A stretch of DNA of 64,000 bases. It comes from Pectobacterium sp. CFBP8739 (GTDB lineage: Bacteria > Pseudomonadota > Gammaproteobacteria > Enterobacterales > Enterobacteriaceae). Location of the stretch: assembly GCF_013449375.1 (NCBI RefSeq), contig NZ_JACDRR010000028.1, forward strand, positions 41,395 through 105,394, in the 5' to 3' direction. The notes under the pieces are model-generated. The model worked only from the letters and a program-made list of their open reading frames with translations. It made no database searches and was not told where the DNA came from. This document shows, in pieces, positions 20,618 through 29,554 of this stretch (positions are counted from its first letter, which is position 1; each line of letters starts with the position of its first letter). The position numbers were made by a program, and so were the translations under genes.

Positions 20618-21976
20618 ATGTCCGCGTTACGCGAAGTCACATCACAGCCAACCGCTCCTCTCGCTCAGGTGGAGGATAACGTTGCGGCGATGCCGTTACA
20701 CACCGATGCCGGACGCTATTTGAAGTACGGTCTCTGGCTGGTGCTTCTCGGTTTTGGTGGCTTGCTGCTATGGGCAGGCATGGCACCGTTGGATAAAGGC
20801 GTCGCCGTATCTGGTCGGGTCATTGTCGCGGACAACCGTAAAGCCGTGCAGCCTGTCAGTAGCGGACGCATCGCTTCACTCACCGTGCGGGATGGTGACC
20901 ACGTGCAGGCCGGACAAATTCTTGCCACGCTGGATCAGACACCCGCTCAAGCACAGCGCGACAATCTCGTCACCCAGCTTCAGGAAGCGTTCGCGGGCGA
21001 AGCGCGTCTGCTGGCGGAACGCGACGATCTGAACACAATCGCCTTCCCTACCCCCACGAAGCAACACAGCACCGTCACGCAACAAATTCAGATTGCCCAG
21101 CAGCAGCTCTTCATCAGCCGTCGTGCAGCCCTGCAACAGGAACGCGCCGCGATACAAGCCGCTATCATCGGGGCAAAAGCGCAGTCGCAGGGTTCACAGG
21201 CGCTGCTGGCCAGTAGCCAAACGCAATTTCAGATTATCAGCGAGCAGCTACGCGGGCTGCGTCCGCTAGCGCAGGAAGGCTATATCGCCCGTAACCGCCT
21301 GCTGGACGTCGAGCGGCAGGCTGCCCAGTTGGCAGGCGCAATTGCGCAGGAACGGAATAATCAGGTACAGCTCCAGCAGCAGGTCGTCGAGCTGGAGCAA
21401 AAGATCCAGCAGCGCCAGAACGAGTACCAGAAAGAAGTGCGTGCCCAGCTCGCCGATACCCAGCGTTCCATTCAGGATCTCACCCAGCGGCTGAAAACAG
21501 CGGAGTATGAACTTCAGCACACGCACATTCGTGCGCCCGCCAGCGGCACGGTGGTCGGACTGGCGCTGCACACCGAAGGTGGCGTGGTCAATAGCGGACA
21601 GATGCTGATGGAGATTGTTCCCGAGGGTCAACCGTTATTGATTGACGCACAGCTACCTATCGAACTGGTCGACAGAGTCAGCAACGGGCTACCGGTCGAA
21701 CTGCTGTTTTCTGCGTTCAACCAAAGCACCACCCCGCGTATTTCCGGCGTTGTCGCGCTGATCGGTGCCGACCAGCTCGTCGAGCAGCAGACCGGAAAAC
21801 CCTATTACGCCCTGCGTATTCATGTCGATGAACAGGGTAAGCAACAGCTCGCCGGACTGGACGTTCGCCCTGGCATGCCGGTGCAAGCCTTTATTCGTAC
21901 CGGTGAGCGATCTTTACTCAATTATCTGTTTAAACCGCTTTCCGATCGCCTGCATCTGGCGCTGACCGAGGAGTAA
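20618..21976 (+). CDS. hasE: Type I secretion membrane fusion protein
   Basis: This 452-residue HlyD-family adaptor has a short cytoplasmic N-terminus, one membrane segment (about 35-55), a lipoyl-like domain split around a long coiled coil (about 110-295, rich in Gln and Arg), and a beta-barrel domain near the C-terminus. It spans the periplasm between HasD and the outer-membrane channel. It starts 64 bases after hasD and stops 2 bases before the TolC-like gene, so the three form one transcription unit. Confidence 0.92.
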   Translation: MSALREVTSQPTAPLAQVEDNVAAMPLHTDAGRYLKYGLWLVLLGFGGLLLWAGMAPLDKGVAVSGRVIVADNRKAVQPVSSGRIASLTVRDGDHVQAGQILATLDQTPAQAQRDNLVTQLQEAFAGEARLLAERDDLNTIAFPTPTKQHSTVTQQIQIAQQQLFISRRAALQQERAAIQAAIIGAKAQSQGSQALLASSQTQFQIISEQLRGLRPLAQEGYIARNRLLDVERQAAQLAGAIAQERNNQVQLQQQVVELEQKIQQRQNEYQKEVRAQLADTQRSIQDLTQRLKTAEYELQHTHIRAPASGTVVGLALHTEGGVVNSGQMLMEIVPEGQPLLIDAQLPIELVDRVSNGLPVELLFSAFNQSTTPRISGVVALIGADQLVEQQTGKPYYALRIHVDEQGKQQLAGLDVRPGMPVQAFIRTGERSLLNYLFKPLSDRLHLALTEE

Positions 21977-21978
21977 GC

Positions 21979-23325
21979 ATGTTGCGCCGTTCATCCGTTT
22001 ATCGCACAGTGATCCGAACCATCCCACTTTTTCTCGCGATCTTCTACAGCACTCCCGGTCAGGCATTGGGACTCATGGAAGCCTGGCAACAGGCTCTTAC
22101 CCATGACCCGACGTTTCAGGCCGCCGTGCATGCACGTAACGCCGACAGCGAAGAGAAAAACATTGGGAGGGCGGGGCTGCTGCCGAAAGTCACCTATGAC
22201 TATAATCAATCCCGTAACGATTCCACAGTGACGACAGGTGGTCAACAGTCGGAACGGGATTACACCAGCCGCATCTCCAGCTTTTCCCTGCAACAACCGC
22301 TGATCGACTACGCGGCGTGGTCACGCTATCAGCAGGGTGAAGCCAGCGCCGTGCTGGCAGATGAACAACTGCGCGATGCCAGCCAGCAGTTGCTGGTACG
22401 TCTGTTTCAGGCCTATACCAACGTGCTGTTTAGCCGCGAGCAGATTGCACTGGTTGAGGCACAACAGCGCGCTTATCGCGAGCAATATCAACTGAATCAA
22501 CGTCTATTCCAGCAGGGAGAAGGTACGCGCACCGATATGCTGGAAACCGAAGCACGCCTCAATCTGACCGAAGCGCAGCTCATCGAAGCGCAGGACAATC
22601 TGGATATCAGCCTGCGTGAACTGGAAACGCTATTGGGGATGCCCGTTGGCGTGGATCAGCTTGCGACGCTAACGCCACGCTTCACCCCACAGACGCTTCA
22701 GCCTGCGGGCTATCGGCACTGGCAATCGCTGGCGCTGCGCCACAACGCACAGCTATTAGCGCTAAACCAGTCGCTGGCCGTGGCGAAATACGGTATTGAA
22801 CGGAATCGGGCGGGTCACCTGCCGCAGGTCACGCTGGTTGCCAGCACGCGTAATACGCAATCGGATACAGAAAACAGCTACAACCAGAAATACGATACGC
22901 GCTCGATTGGTATCCGCGTCAGCGTACCGATCTTTGCCGGCGGCGGCGTCTCTGCCGCGACGCGTCAGGCACAGGAGCGCTATCAGCAAACCGCGCGGGA
23001 GAAAGACGAACAGACGGCGACAATCCAGACGGAACTGCGCCGCCAGTTTAATCTGGTCACCAGCAGTCAGGCGAAAATTCGCGCCTATGAGTTGACGGAA
23101 AAGTCAGCGCTGGCGCTGGTCACAGCTACACAGAAGAGCGTTCAGGGAGGAGAACGCGTGAACCTTGACGTGCTGAACGCCGAGCAGCAGCTCTATGGTG
23201 CGCGGCGCGATCTGACTGAAGCGCGTTATACCTGGCTGACGGCCTGGCTACAGTTGCGTTACTACGCCGGAACGCTGGACGAACAGACCTTGCGTCAATT
23301 AGCGACCTATTTCGTACACCGCTAA
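21979..23325 (+). CDS. hasF: TolC-like outer membrane channel of the hemophore exporter
   Basis: This 448-residue protein has a signal peptide (cleavage near GQALG, about residue 30) and the TolC/PrtF plan of repeated helical hairpins and short beta-strands, with the ALTHDPTFQAA opening common to the family. It starts 2 bases after hasE behind GAGGAG, so its translation is probably coupled. It should form the outer-membrane exit duct for HasA. In Serratia the corresponding place is held by hasB, a TonB paralogue, which is absent here; the symbol hasF is used by analogy. Confidence 0.85.
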   Translation: MLRRSSVYRTVIRTIPLFLAIFYSTPGQALGLMEAWQQALTHDPTFQAAVHARNADSEEKNIGRAGLLPKVTYDYNQSRNDSTVTTGGQQSERDYTSRISSFSLQQPLIDYAAWSRYQQGEASAVLADEQLRDASQQLLVRLFQAYTNVLFSREQIALVEAQQRAYREQYQLNQRLFQQGEGTRTDMLETEARLNLTEAQLIEAQDNLDISLRELETLLGMPVGVDQLATLTPRFTPQTLQPAGYRHWQSLALRHNAQLLALNQSLAVAKYGIERNRAGHLPQVTLVASTRNTQSDTENSYNQKYDTRSIGIRVSVPIFAGGGVSAATRQAQERYQQTAREKDEQTATIQTELRRQFNLVTSSQAKIRAYELTEKSALALVTATQKSVQGGERVNLDVLNAEQQLYGARRDLTEARYTWLTAWLQLRYYAGTLDEQTLRQLATYFVHR

Positions 23326-23347
23326 CAACGCGAATTCAGAACACTAT

Positions 23348-23381
23348 ATAAGAGATAACACTGCATAAGAGATAACACTGC
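23348..23381. repeat. Two tandem copies of a 17-base repeat
   Basis: ATAAGAGATAACACTGC occurs twice without spacing, at 23348-23364 and 23365-23381. It probably reflects slippage and has no evident function. Confidence 0.85.
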
Positions 23382-23565
23382 TGTGCGGCTACCTCCGGTT
23401 AGAAAGGAAAATAAACCGCATCCAGATATTCTAAAATATTTATAAAAATTTATATTAATAACCAATCGCACTATAAAAATGTTTCCCTTCGCATCCGATG
23501 TGAAAATAGCTGTAAATCTATCAGCTATATTTCTGGCGTAAATAGCAATTTCACGACAGCCGTTT

Positions 23566-23791
23566 TTATTTCTCGACTATTTCCCAGTGGCCTGACGTTG
23601 ACTTCATTATCAAAAAGGGATTCATTTTATCATTTTTAAAGTAATCATTTAAAAACAATACAATATGCAAAAATACCCCATTAGAGGTACCCAGAGTAAC
23701 ATTAAGATTGGTTTTTTTACGACAATCATTAACAAAAATAAAAAACAGAAAAACACCCAACAAAACAAAATAAGAACGAAAATTTAATCAT
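23566..23791 (-). pseudogene. Possible frameshifted remnant of a small secreted protein
   Basis: On the minus strand, the ATG at 23791 opens a frame reading MIKFSFLFCFVGCFSV, which looks like a signal peptide, but it stops after about 20 codons. The overlapping frame ending at 23566 then reads a plausible soluble segment (NDCRKKTNLNVTLGTS to STSGHWEIVEK) whose only starts are TTG. A single frameshift in the T-rich stretch would join them into a protein of about 70 residues. Codon use is AT-rich and no homologue is recognised, so this may also be chance. Confidence 0.3.
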
Positions 23792-23954
23792 TTTTAAAAG
23801 TCTCTATCAAATCATTAACAACCTCATCAACCGACACCTCGCCCACAATTAATAAATTAAAATTACAGTTAAATAACTAAATAAACCAAAAAGTGCGCTA
23901 TTATTGCGACCGAGATCTTTTATTTTCCGGAAATAGCACAAAGATAAAATTTAA

Positions 23955-23968
23955 TAGATTTAGATCAA
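23955..23968. promoter_or_regulatory. FNR-like site upstream of dcuB
   Basis: TAGAT-TTAG-ATCAA matches the FNR palindrome TTGAT-N4-ATCAA at 9 of 10 defined bases. It lies about 105 bases before dcuB. E. coli dcuB is activated by FNR, which supports it. Confidence 0.6.
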
Positions 23969-24071
23969 GAAAATAAATAACCACCCGTCCATATAGTACC
24001 CACAGTAAAAACTCACTTATTTTAATTCTAGCTAATCAATTTATCTTATAAAGCAATGCAATGGGGCTACT

Positions 24072-25412
24072 ATGGACTTCATCATTCAATTAGTCATTGT
24101 CCTGATCTGCCTTTTTTACGGGGCAAGAAAAGGCGGGATCGCGCTGGGTTTATTAGGCGGGATTGGACTTGTTATTCTGGTCTTTATTTTTAAACTGCAA
24201 CCGGGTAAACCACCCGTTGACGTCATGTTGGTCATCATTGCCGTGGTGGCCGCATCGGCGACGCTTCAGGCATCGGGTGGGCTGGATGTCATGCTACAAA
24301 TCGCGGAGCGTATGCTGCGGCGTAACCCGAAATACGTGTCGATTATCGCGCCGTTCGTCACCTGTATTCTGACTATCCTGTGTGGTACCGGTCACGTGGT
24401 ATATACCATCCTGCCGATTATTTATGATGTTGCCATCAAGAATAATATCCGCCCTGAAAGGCCGATGGCTGCCAGTTCCATCGGCGCACAAATGGGGATA
24501 ATCGCCAGCCCAGTGTCTGTTGCGGTGGTGTCGCTGGTTGCCATGTTGGCTAACTTCACCTTCCAGGGGAAGCATCTGGGATTCCTCGACCTGCTGTCCA
24601 TCACTATTCCTTCAACGCTTCTGGGTATTCTGGCGATCGGGATTTTCAGTTGGTTCCGCGGCAAAGAGCTGGACAAGGATGAAGATTTCCAGAAATTCAT
24701 TGCCGATCCTGAAAACAAGCAGTATGTGTATGGCGATACCGCTACGCTGTTGGATAGAAAATTGCCACGCAGTAACTGGATCGCCATGTGGATCTTTCTG
24801 GCAACCATCGCGGCGGTAGCAATTTTAGGTGCCGTTGAACAATTGCGTCCGGTCTTTGCCGGTAAGCCACTGTCGATGGTGCTGGTCATTCAGATGTTTA
24901 TGCTGCTGTCTGGTGCCATCATCATTATTGCGACCAAAACCAATCCGTCCTCGATCTCGAAGAATGAAGTATTCCGTTCAGGGATGATTGCTATCGTCGC
25001 GGTATACGGTATCGCTTGGATGGCCGAAACCATGTTTGGCGCGCATCTGGAAGAGATCAAAGCGACGCTGGGTTCATTGGTGAAAGTGTATCCCTGGGCT
25101 TACGCCATTATCCTGCTGATTGTCTCGAAGTTCGTAAACTCGCAGGCGGCAGCGCTGGCGGCGATTGTTCCGGTTGCGTTGGCTATCGGCGTGGATCCCG
25201 CATACATCGTGGCATCCGCCCCCGCCTGTTATGGTTACTACATTCTGCCAACTTACCCAAGCGATTTGGCGGCTATCCAGTTTGACCGCTCCGGCACCAC
25301 CAAGATTGGCCGTTTCGTTATCAACCACAGCTTTATTCTGCCAGGGCTCATTGGCGTAACTACATCCTGCATCTTTGGTTGGGTGTTTGCCGCGATGTAC
25401 GGCTTCCTGTAA
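24072..25412 (+). CDS. dcuB: Anaerobic C4-dicarboxylate transporter DcuB
   Basis: This 446-residue polytopic protein exchanges fumarate for succinate during fumarate respiration. It has the same length as remembered E. coli DcuB and is near identical over long stretches, such as [30 protein letters not shown] and [13 protein letters not shown]. About 10-12 membrane segments are visible. It is a single gene, converging on gltP. The FNR-like site upstream suggests anaerobic induction. No dcuSR pair or fumarase gene is adjacent. Confidence 0.96.
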   Translation: MDFIIQLVIVLICLFYGARKGGIALGLLGGIGLVILVFIFKLQPGKPPVDVMLVIIAVVAASATLQASGGLDVMLQIAERMLRRNPKYVSIIAPFVTCILTILCGTGHVVYTILPIIYDVAIKNNIRPERPMAASSIGAQMGIIASPVSVAVVSLVAMLANFTFQGKHLGFLDLLSITIPSTLLGILAIGIFSWFRGKELDKDEDFQKFIADPENKQYVYGDTATLLDRKLPRSNWIAMWIFLATIAAVAILGAVEQLRPVFAGKPLSMVLVIQMFMLLSGAIIIIATKTNPSSISKNEVFRSGMIAIVAVYGIAWMAETMFGAHLEEIKATLGSLVKVYPWAYAIILLIVSKFVNSQAAALAAIVPVALAIGVDPAYIVASAPACYGYYILPTYPSDLAAIQFDRSGTTKIGRFVINHSFILPGLIGVTTSCIFGWVFAAMYGFL

Positions 25413-25435
25413 TTTAAGTGCAGTACAAGAAAAGA

Positions 25436-25467
25436 AACGGGCGCCTCGATCACTCGACGCGCCCGTT
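25436..25467. terminator. Terminator between convergent dcuB and gltP
   Basis: AACGGGCGC pairs with GCGCCCGTT across a 14-base loop. On the minus strand it is followed by a T-rich tract, so it suits gltP best and may act both ways. Confidence 0.65.
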
Positions 25468-25500
25468 GCATAGGCTACTTAGAATGGTTCGACATTATCC

Positions 25501-26811
25501 CTACTGAGCTGTCTGCGTAGTGATTCCCTTTATTTCGCGCTCGTAGGCCTGCGCTTTTTTCTCATCGAACTGGTGCTCCCACTTGGCGATGACCAGCACC
25601 GCCAGTGCATTTCCCACCACGTTCAGCGCGGTACGCGCCATATCGAGGATACGGTCAACGCCCGCAATGAACGCCAGCCCTTCCAGTGGAATACCGACGC
25701 TGCCCAACGTAGCCAGCAGCACGACAAATGACACGCCCGGTACGCCGGCAATGCCTTTAGACGTCAGCATCAGCGTCAGCACCAGCACGATTTCCTGCCC
25801 AATCGACAGTTCGATGCCGTACAGCTGCGCGATGAAGATCGCCGCAATACTCTGGTACAGCGTAGAGCCATCGAGGTTAAAGGAGTAACCGGTCGGCACC
25901 ACAAAGCTGGTAATCGACTTCGGCGCACCATAGGCTTCCATTTTTTCGATGATGCGCGGCAGCACGGTTTCGGAACTGGCGGTGGAATACGCGAGGATCA
26001 ACTCATCTTTGAGGATACGAATCAAGATGGTGATACGCAGCTTACACAGACGTGCGACGATACCGAGCACCACCAGCGCGAAGAAGAAAATCGCGGCATA
26101 AACCAGCATAACCAGCTTGGCTAACGGCCACAGCGACGCAAAACCGAAGTTGGCCACCGTGACGGAAATCAGCGCAAACACCCCAACTGGGGCATAACGC
26201 ATGATCATGTGCGTCACTTTAAACATGGTTTCCGACACACCGCGGAAGACGTTCAACAGCGGTTCGCGGTGATCTTTCGGCAACGAAGATAGCCCTAAAC
26301 CAAACAATACCGAGAAGAAGATAATCGGCAACATGTCACCGTGTGCCATCGCGGCGAAGATATTCGGTGGAATCAGCGACAGCACCGTCCCCACCAGACT
26401 GTGCGAACCGCTCTGCACCTGCTCGGTGGTCTTTTGATACTGCGAGATATCCACGGCGGTCAGCGTCGACATATCGATGCCGTGACCCGGCTGGAAGACA
26501 TTCGCCAGCGTGATGCCAAGGATAATCGCTACCGTCGTGATGATTTCAAAATACAGGATGGTTTTGAAGCCGATACGCCCGAGCTTCTTAGCATCCCCTA
26601 CGCCCGCAATCCCGACAATCAACGTGGCGATAACAATCGGGACAACAATCATTTTAATCAGGCGGATAAAGATGTCGCCCGCAGGGCTAAGAATATTGCT
26701 GATGAGCCACTGGCGGCTTTCTTGCTGTTCATGCAGCACGGCACCGAGTGCAATACCCAGAACCAACGCGATAAGGATTTGCCAGGCAAGGCTGATTTTT
26801 TGTGTTTTCAT
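25501..26811 (-). CDS. gltP: Glutamate/aspartate:proton symporter
   Basis: This 436-residue inner-membrane symporter of the DAACS family imports glutamate and aspartate. It matches E. coli GltP (437 residues) throughout, including the YSTASSETVLPR substrate motif, the GYSFNLDGSTLYQ loop and VDRILDMARTALNV. Three ATG codons lie in a row at 26817, 26814 and 26811, behind ACGGAAA. The last is chosen because MKTQKISLAWQ aligns with the E. coli start. It is a single gene. Confidence 0.94.
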   Translation of the reverse strand: MKTQKISLAWQILIALVLGIALGAVLHEQQESRQWLISNILSPAGDIFIRLIKMIVVPIVIATLIVGIAGVGDAKKLGRIGFKTILYFEIITTVAIILGITLANVFQPGHGIDMSTLTAVDISQYQKTTEQVQSGSHSLVGTVLSLIPPNIFAAMAHGDMLPIIFFSVLFGLGLSSLPKDHREPLLNVFRGVSETMFKVTHMIMRYAPVGVFALISVTVANFGFASLWPLAKLVMLVYAAIFFFALVVLGIVARLCKLRITILIRILKDELILAYSTASSETVLPRIIEKMEAYGAPKSITSFVVPTGYSFNLDGSTLYQSIAAIFIAQLYGIELSIGQEIVLVLTLMLTSKGIAGVPGVSFVVLLATLGSVGIPLEGLAFIAGVDRILDMARTALNVVGNALAVLVIAKWEHQFDEKKAQAYEREIKGITTQTAQ

Positions 26812-26933
26812 CATCATTTTCCGTTTTAAACTCCCCGCCATCACAAACATGGCGCTAGCGCGACTCCGGCGCAATGCGAACCGAAAAAATCAACGTGGAG
26901 GTGACTGACTAGTGAGAAGGATGTCTGATGGAT

Positions 26934-27012
26934 TACCCCGTCATACTTCAAGCTGCATGTGCGCTATTCAAAACGCACACGTTTTGTCCTGCCACTCGAA
27001 TTATTTAGGGTA
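26934..27012 (-). repeat. Shortened ERIC element (internal deletion)
   Basis: The two ends of an ERIC element are present in reverse orientation (TACCCCGTCATACTTCAAG at the left, AATTATTTAGGGTA at the right). The central core seen in the full copy at 62378-62502 is missing and replaced by a small hairpin (GTGCG / CGCAC). Confidence 0.8.
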
Positions 27013-27242
27013 AATGTGCTAGTGCGATACCAAAATCATTAACATAATTATTCAATAAAAACGCACAACTATTTGTATCGCTTAACAAAAATCCAGACAT
27101 AAGTTATTGTTATGGCGGGAATGCTACTATTGCAGCACGATCAGATCAAGCAGATTATCGGCACGCTAAACCATATTTATGCTAAATCGAGCCCAGAAAA
27201 CGGCGGGTATCGCGATACAAAAAATCGCGACAAAATCGAAAG

Positions 27243-27281
27243 GAAAAACCCTGCCCAGTCAGAAAAAACGCTGGCTGGGCA
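27243..27281 (-). terminator. Rho-independent terminator of cbl
   Basis: TGCCCAGTCAG pairs with CTGGCTGGGCA (one G-U) across an 8-base loop and is followed on the minus strand by GGGTTTTT. It lies 26 bases past the cbl stop. Confidence 0.7.
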
Positions 27282-27306
27282 TCGGGTTAGGAAATCGCGC
27301 TATCAA

Positions 27307-28260
27307 TCAGATTTGGTAATCAATCACCGCTTCATCGTTATCCGAGAACACCTTATCTTTAATGTCATCCAGCGACAGTTCTGTATTACACAGCTGAATA
27401 AATTTCCAGGCATAGTTACGTTGTAACTGACCCTTTTTTAACCCCAGCCAGACCGTGTTCGCTTCAAACAAATGCTCGGCATTCAACCGTACCAGACCTT
27501 TGTCTCGCACCGGATCGAATGACATATCGGCCACGATCCCCACCCCAAGCCCCAGCTCGACATAGGTTTTAATCACATCCGAATCCTGCGCGCTCAGCGT
27601 AATATCCGGCGACATGCCCACCGCCTGAAACGCGCGATCCAGGCGCGAGCGACCGGTAATTCCCTGACGATAGGTAATCAACGGTTCCGCATTGAGCATT
27701 TCAAGCATAATCACCGGCTCCTGCGTCAGCGGATGGTGCTCCGGCACAATCACCGAATGGTGCCAGCGATAGTAGGAGAACGCCGCCAGCGAGGGATCGT
27801 TAATCAACTGCTCACTGGCAATGCCGATATCAGCCTCACCGGAATGGAGCATCGCCACGATTTCATCCGGCGTGCCCTGATTTAGCACCAGACGCACCTG
27901 CGGATACAGCGAGCGGAAGGCTTTAATCACTGGCGGCAGGCTGTAACGCGCCTGCGTATGCGTGGTCGCGATCACCAGTTGGCCGGTGTCGTTATTGGTG
28001 AAGACATTCGCCAGCCGCCGGATATTGCTGGCGTCATTCAGAATGCGCTCTGCCACCACCAGCAGCTCTTTTCCCGGTTCGGTCATGCCTAACAGGCGTT
28101 TGCCGCGACGGATGAAGATTTCAATCCCCAACTCTTCTTCCAGCTCGCGGATGTGGCGGCTCACGCCGGATTGAGAGGTAAACAGCGTATTCGCCACCTC
28201 GGTCAAGTTGTAATTGCACCGTGCTGATTCACGAATAATCTTCAGTTGCTGAAAGTTCAC
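27307..28260 (-). CDS. cbl: LysR-family regulator Cbl (CysB-like)
   Basis: This 317-residue regulator has an N-terminal winged helix-turn-helix (about 18-38, LTEVANTLFTSQSGVSRHI) and a CysB-type co-inducer domain. It matches E. coli Cbl (316 residues) closely, down to the final EEx-IDYQI tail. Cbl activates sulfonate and taurine sulfur scavenging genes when sulfate is short. In E. coli it lies next to nac; here it stands alone between gltP and an AraC gene. CysB itself is the closest alternative, but the residues seen fit Cbl better. Confidence 0.88.
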   Translation of the reverse strand: MNFQQLKIIRESARCNYNLTEVANTLFTSQSGVSRHIRELEEELGIEIFIRRGKRLLGMTEPGKELLVVAERILNDASNIRRLANVFTNNDTGQLVIATTHTQARYSLPPVIKAFRSLYPQVRLVLNQGTPDEIVAMLHSGEADIGIASEQLINDPSLAAFSYYRWHHSVIVPEHHPLTQEPVIMLEMLNAEPLITYRQGITGRSRLDRAFQAVGMSPDITLSAQDSDVIKTYVELGLGVGIVADMSFDPVRDKGLVRLNAEHLFEANTVWLGLKKGQLQRNYAWKFIQLCNTELSLDDIKDKVFSDNDEAVIDYQI

Positions 28261-28621
28261 CTTTCACTCCCTTGTCCTTTATTACAGATAGCAATATTGA
28301 TGCAAGTAATGAGAGCCAGAACAAATAAGCAAATGGAGTTGATTATATTTTTTTATACTAACGGTATGTCTGCCGCGCTATCTTATCTAACAAGGAATAG
28401 AGATAAATAGCAGAATCAACTAGTTAGATAAAATCACTTTTGTCACGCACGCACCGTTAGTCAACCATTTCGCTATGATTTATGCCTTTCTGATCTATTT
28501 ATCTCAGCGCTTTTATTCTCTGTTTTCGCTATTTCCGTACACGTTAAATAGAACGCACGACTTCAAGCTGATGTGCTATCACTGCTATGATGAAGGTCAG
28601 GATCAGAGATGAGGTAGCAGC
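28261..28621. other. cbl / AraC divergent intergenic region
   Basis: About 360 bases between divergent starts, presumably with both promoters. No operator or gene is recognised. Confidence 0.5.
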
Positions 28622-29455
28622 ATGCAGGGCGTACCGGAACACTTTACCGATGAGAGAGACTATGCCCAGTTCCGGCATTTGCCGACGCTGCCCGGCATCG
28701 AGCTTTACCACGCGCATATCTGCCGTTATGCCTTTGAGCCGCACACGCATGAGGCGTTTGGTATCGGCACCATTGACGACGGTGCGGAGCGATTCCGCTA
28801 TCGTGGCGCCAAGCATATTGCGCCTGTCGATTCGTTAGTATTGATGAATCCTGATGAACTACATACGGGGGAATCCGCGACGGAAGACGGCTGGCGCTAT
28901 CGCATGATCTACATTCCATCCGATGTGTTGGAGAATGTCTCCGGTGAGAAAGGCTGGTGGTTTACCGACGTCGTGCGCCACGATCCCGCAACTGCACGCC
29001 AGCTGGCGATGACGCTGGCCGCGCTGTGGCAGACGACCGATCCCTTGGCGAGTGAAAGCCTACTGCTGTCGCTGATTGCGCTTTTCCGACCTCACGCGCA
29101 CATTGCCCAGCGCCAGAGGATTGAGCCGCTGCACCGCTTTGATGTGGTGAAAGCCTATCTGCGCGAGAATTTCGCCCACACGATTACCTTAAAAGAGCTG
29201 GCAGCGCTGGTTTCCCTGAGTCCATATCATTTCCTGCGCCAGTTCAAAGCCCAGTATCACGTCACGCCGCACCAGATGCTGATGGCAATCCGACTGTATG
29301 AGGCTAAACAGATGCTGACACGCGGTATGGCAGCCGCCCATATCGCCGTCGCCGTCGGCCTGACCGATCAGGCACATTTGACCCGCACCTTCGCCCAGCG
29401 CTATGGCGTCACGCCCATTCGCTACCAAAAGCAGGTGTATCCGGTTCGGCGCTAG
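28622..29455 (+). CDS. AraC-family transcriptional regulator
   Basis: This 277-residue protein has an N-terminal cupin-like AraC ligand domain (about 25-110, with HTHEAFGIG and LNPDELHTG-like residues) and a C-terminal AraC DNA-binding domain (about 180-272, motifs LKELAALVSLSPYHFLRQF and AVAVGLTDQAHLTRTF). The exporter gene on the same strand begins 99 bases downstream, and this pairing suggests the regulator controls it. The ligand is unknown, possibly an amino acid as in related AraC-exporter pairs. Confidence 0.85.
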   Translation: MQGVPEHFTDERDYAQFRHLPTLPGIELYHAHICRYAFEPHTHEAFGIGTIDDGAERFRYRGAKHIAPVDSLVLMNPDELHTGESATEDGWRYRMIYIPSDVLENVSGEKGWWFTDVVRHDPATARQLAMTLAALWQTTDPLASESLLLSLIALFRPHAHIAQRQRIEPLHRFDVVKAYLRENFAHTITLKELAALVSLSPYHFLRQFKAQYHVTPHQMLMAIRLYEAKQMLTRGMAAAHIAVAVGLTDQAHLTRTFAQRYGVTPIRYQKQVYPVRR

Positions 29456-29554
29456 CCTCCTCCCTCGGATAATAAACAGCAATATCCTACAATCATTCAA
29501 TACCGACTCTCCCTAGACTGGCGCGATGCACTCTTGTGAACAAACGGGTTTATC

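Larger units (their letters stand above)
23326..24071. other. AT-rich region between the has cluster and dcuB
   Basis: About 745 AT-rich bases. They contain a perfect 17-base tandem repeat, a possible broken small gene on the minus strand, and the FNR-like site of dcuB. No clear rho-independent terminator for the has operon was found. Confidence 0.6.
26812..27306. other. gltP-cbl intergenic region
   Basis: It holds the gltP promoter region, a shortened ERIC element and the cbl terminator. A 104-codon frame on the plus strand here is not supported as a gene. Confidence 0.6.

Noticed and set aside
27112..27426. A 104-codon plus-strand frame overlapping cbl
   Set aside because: It runs through the cbl terminator and antisense to a well-recognised gene.
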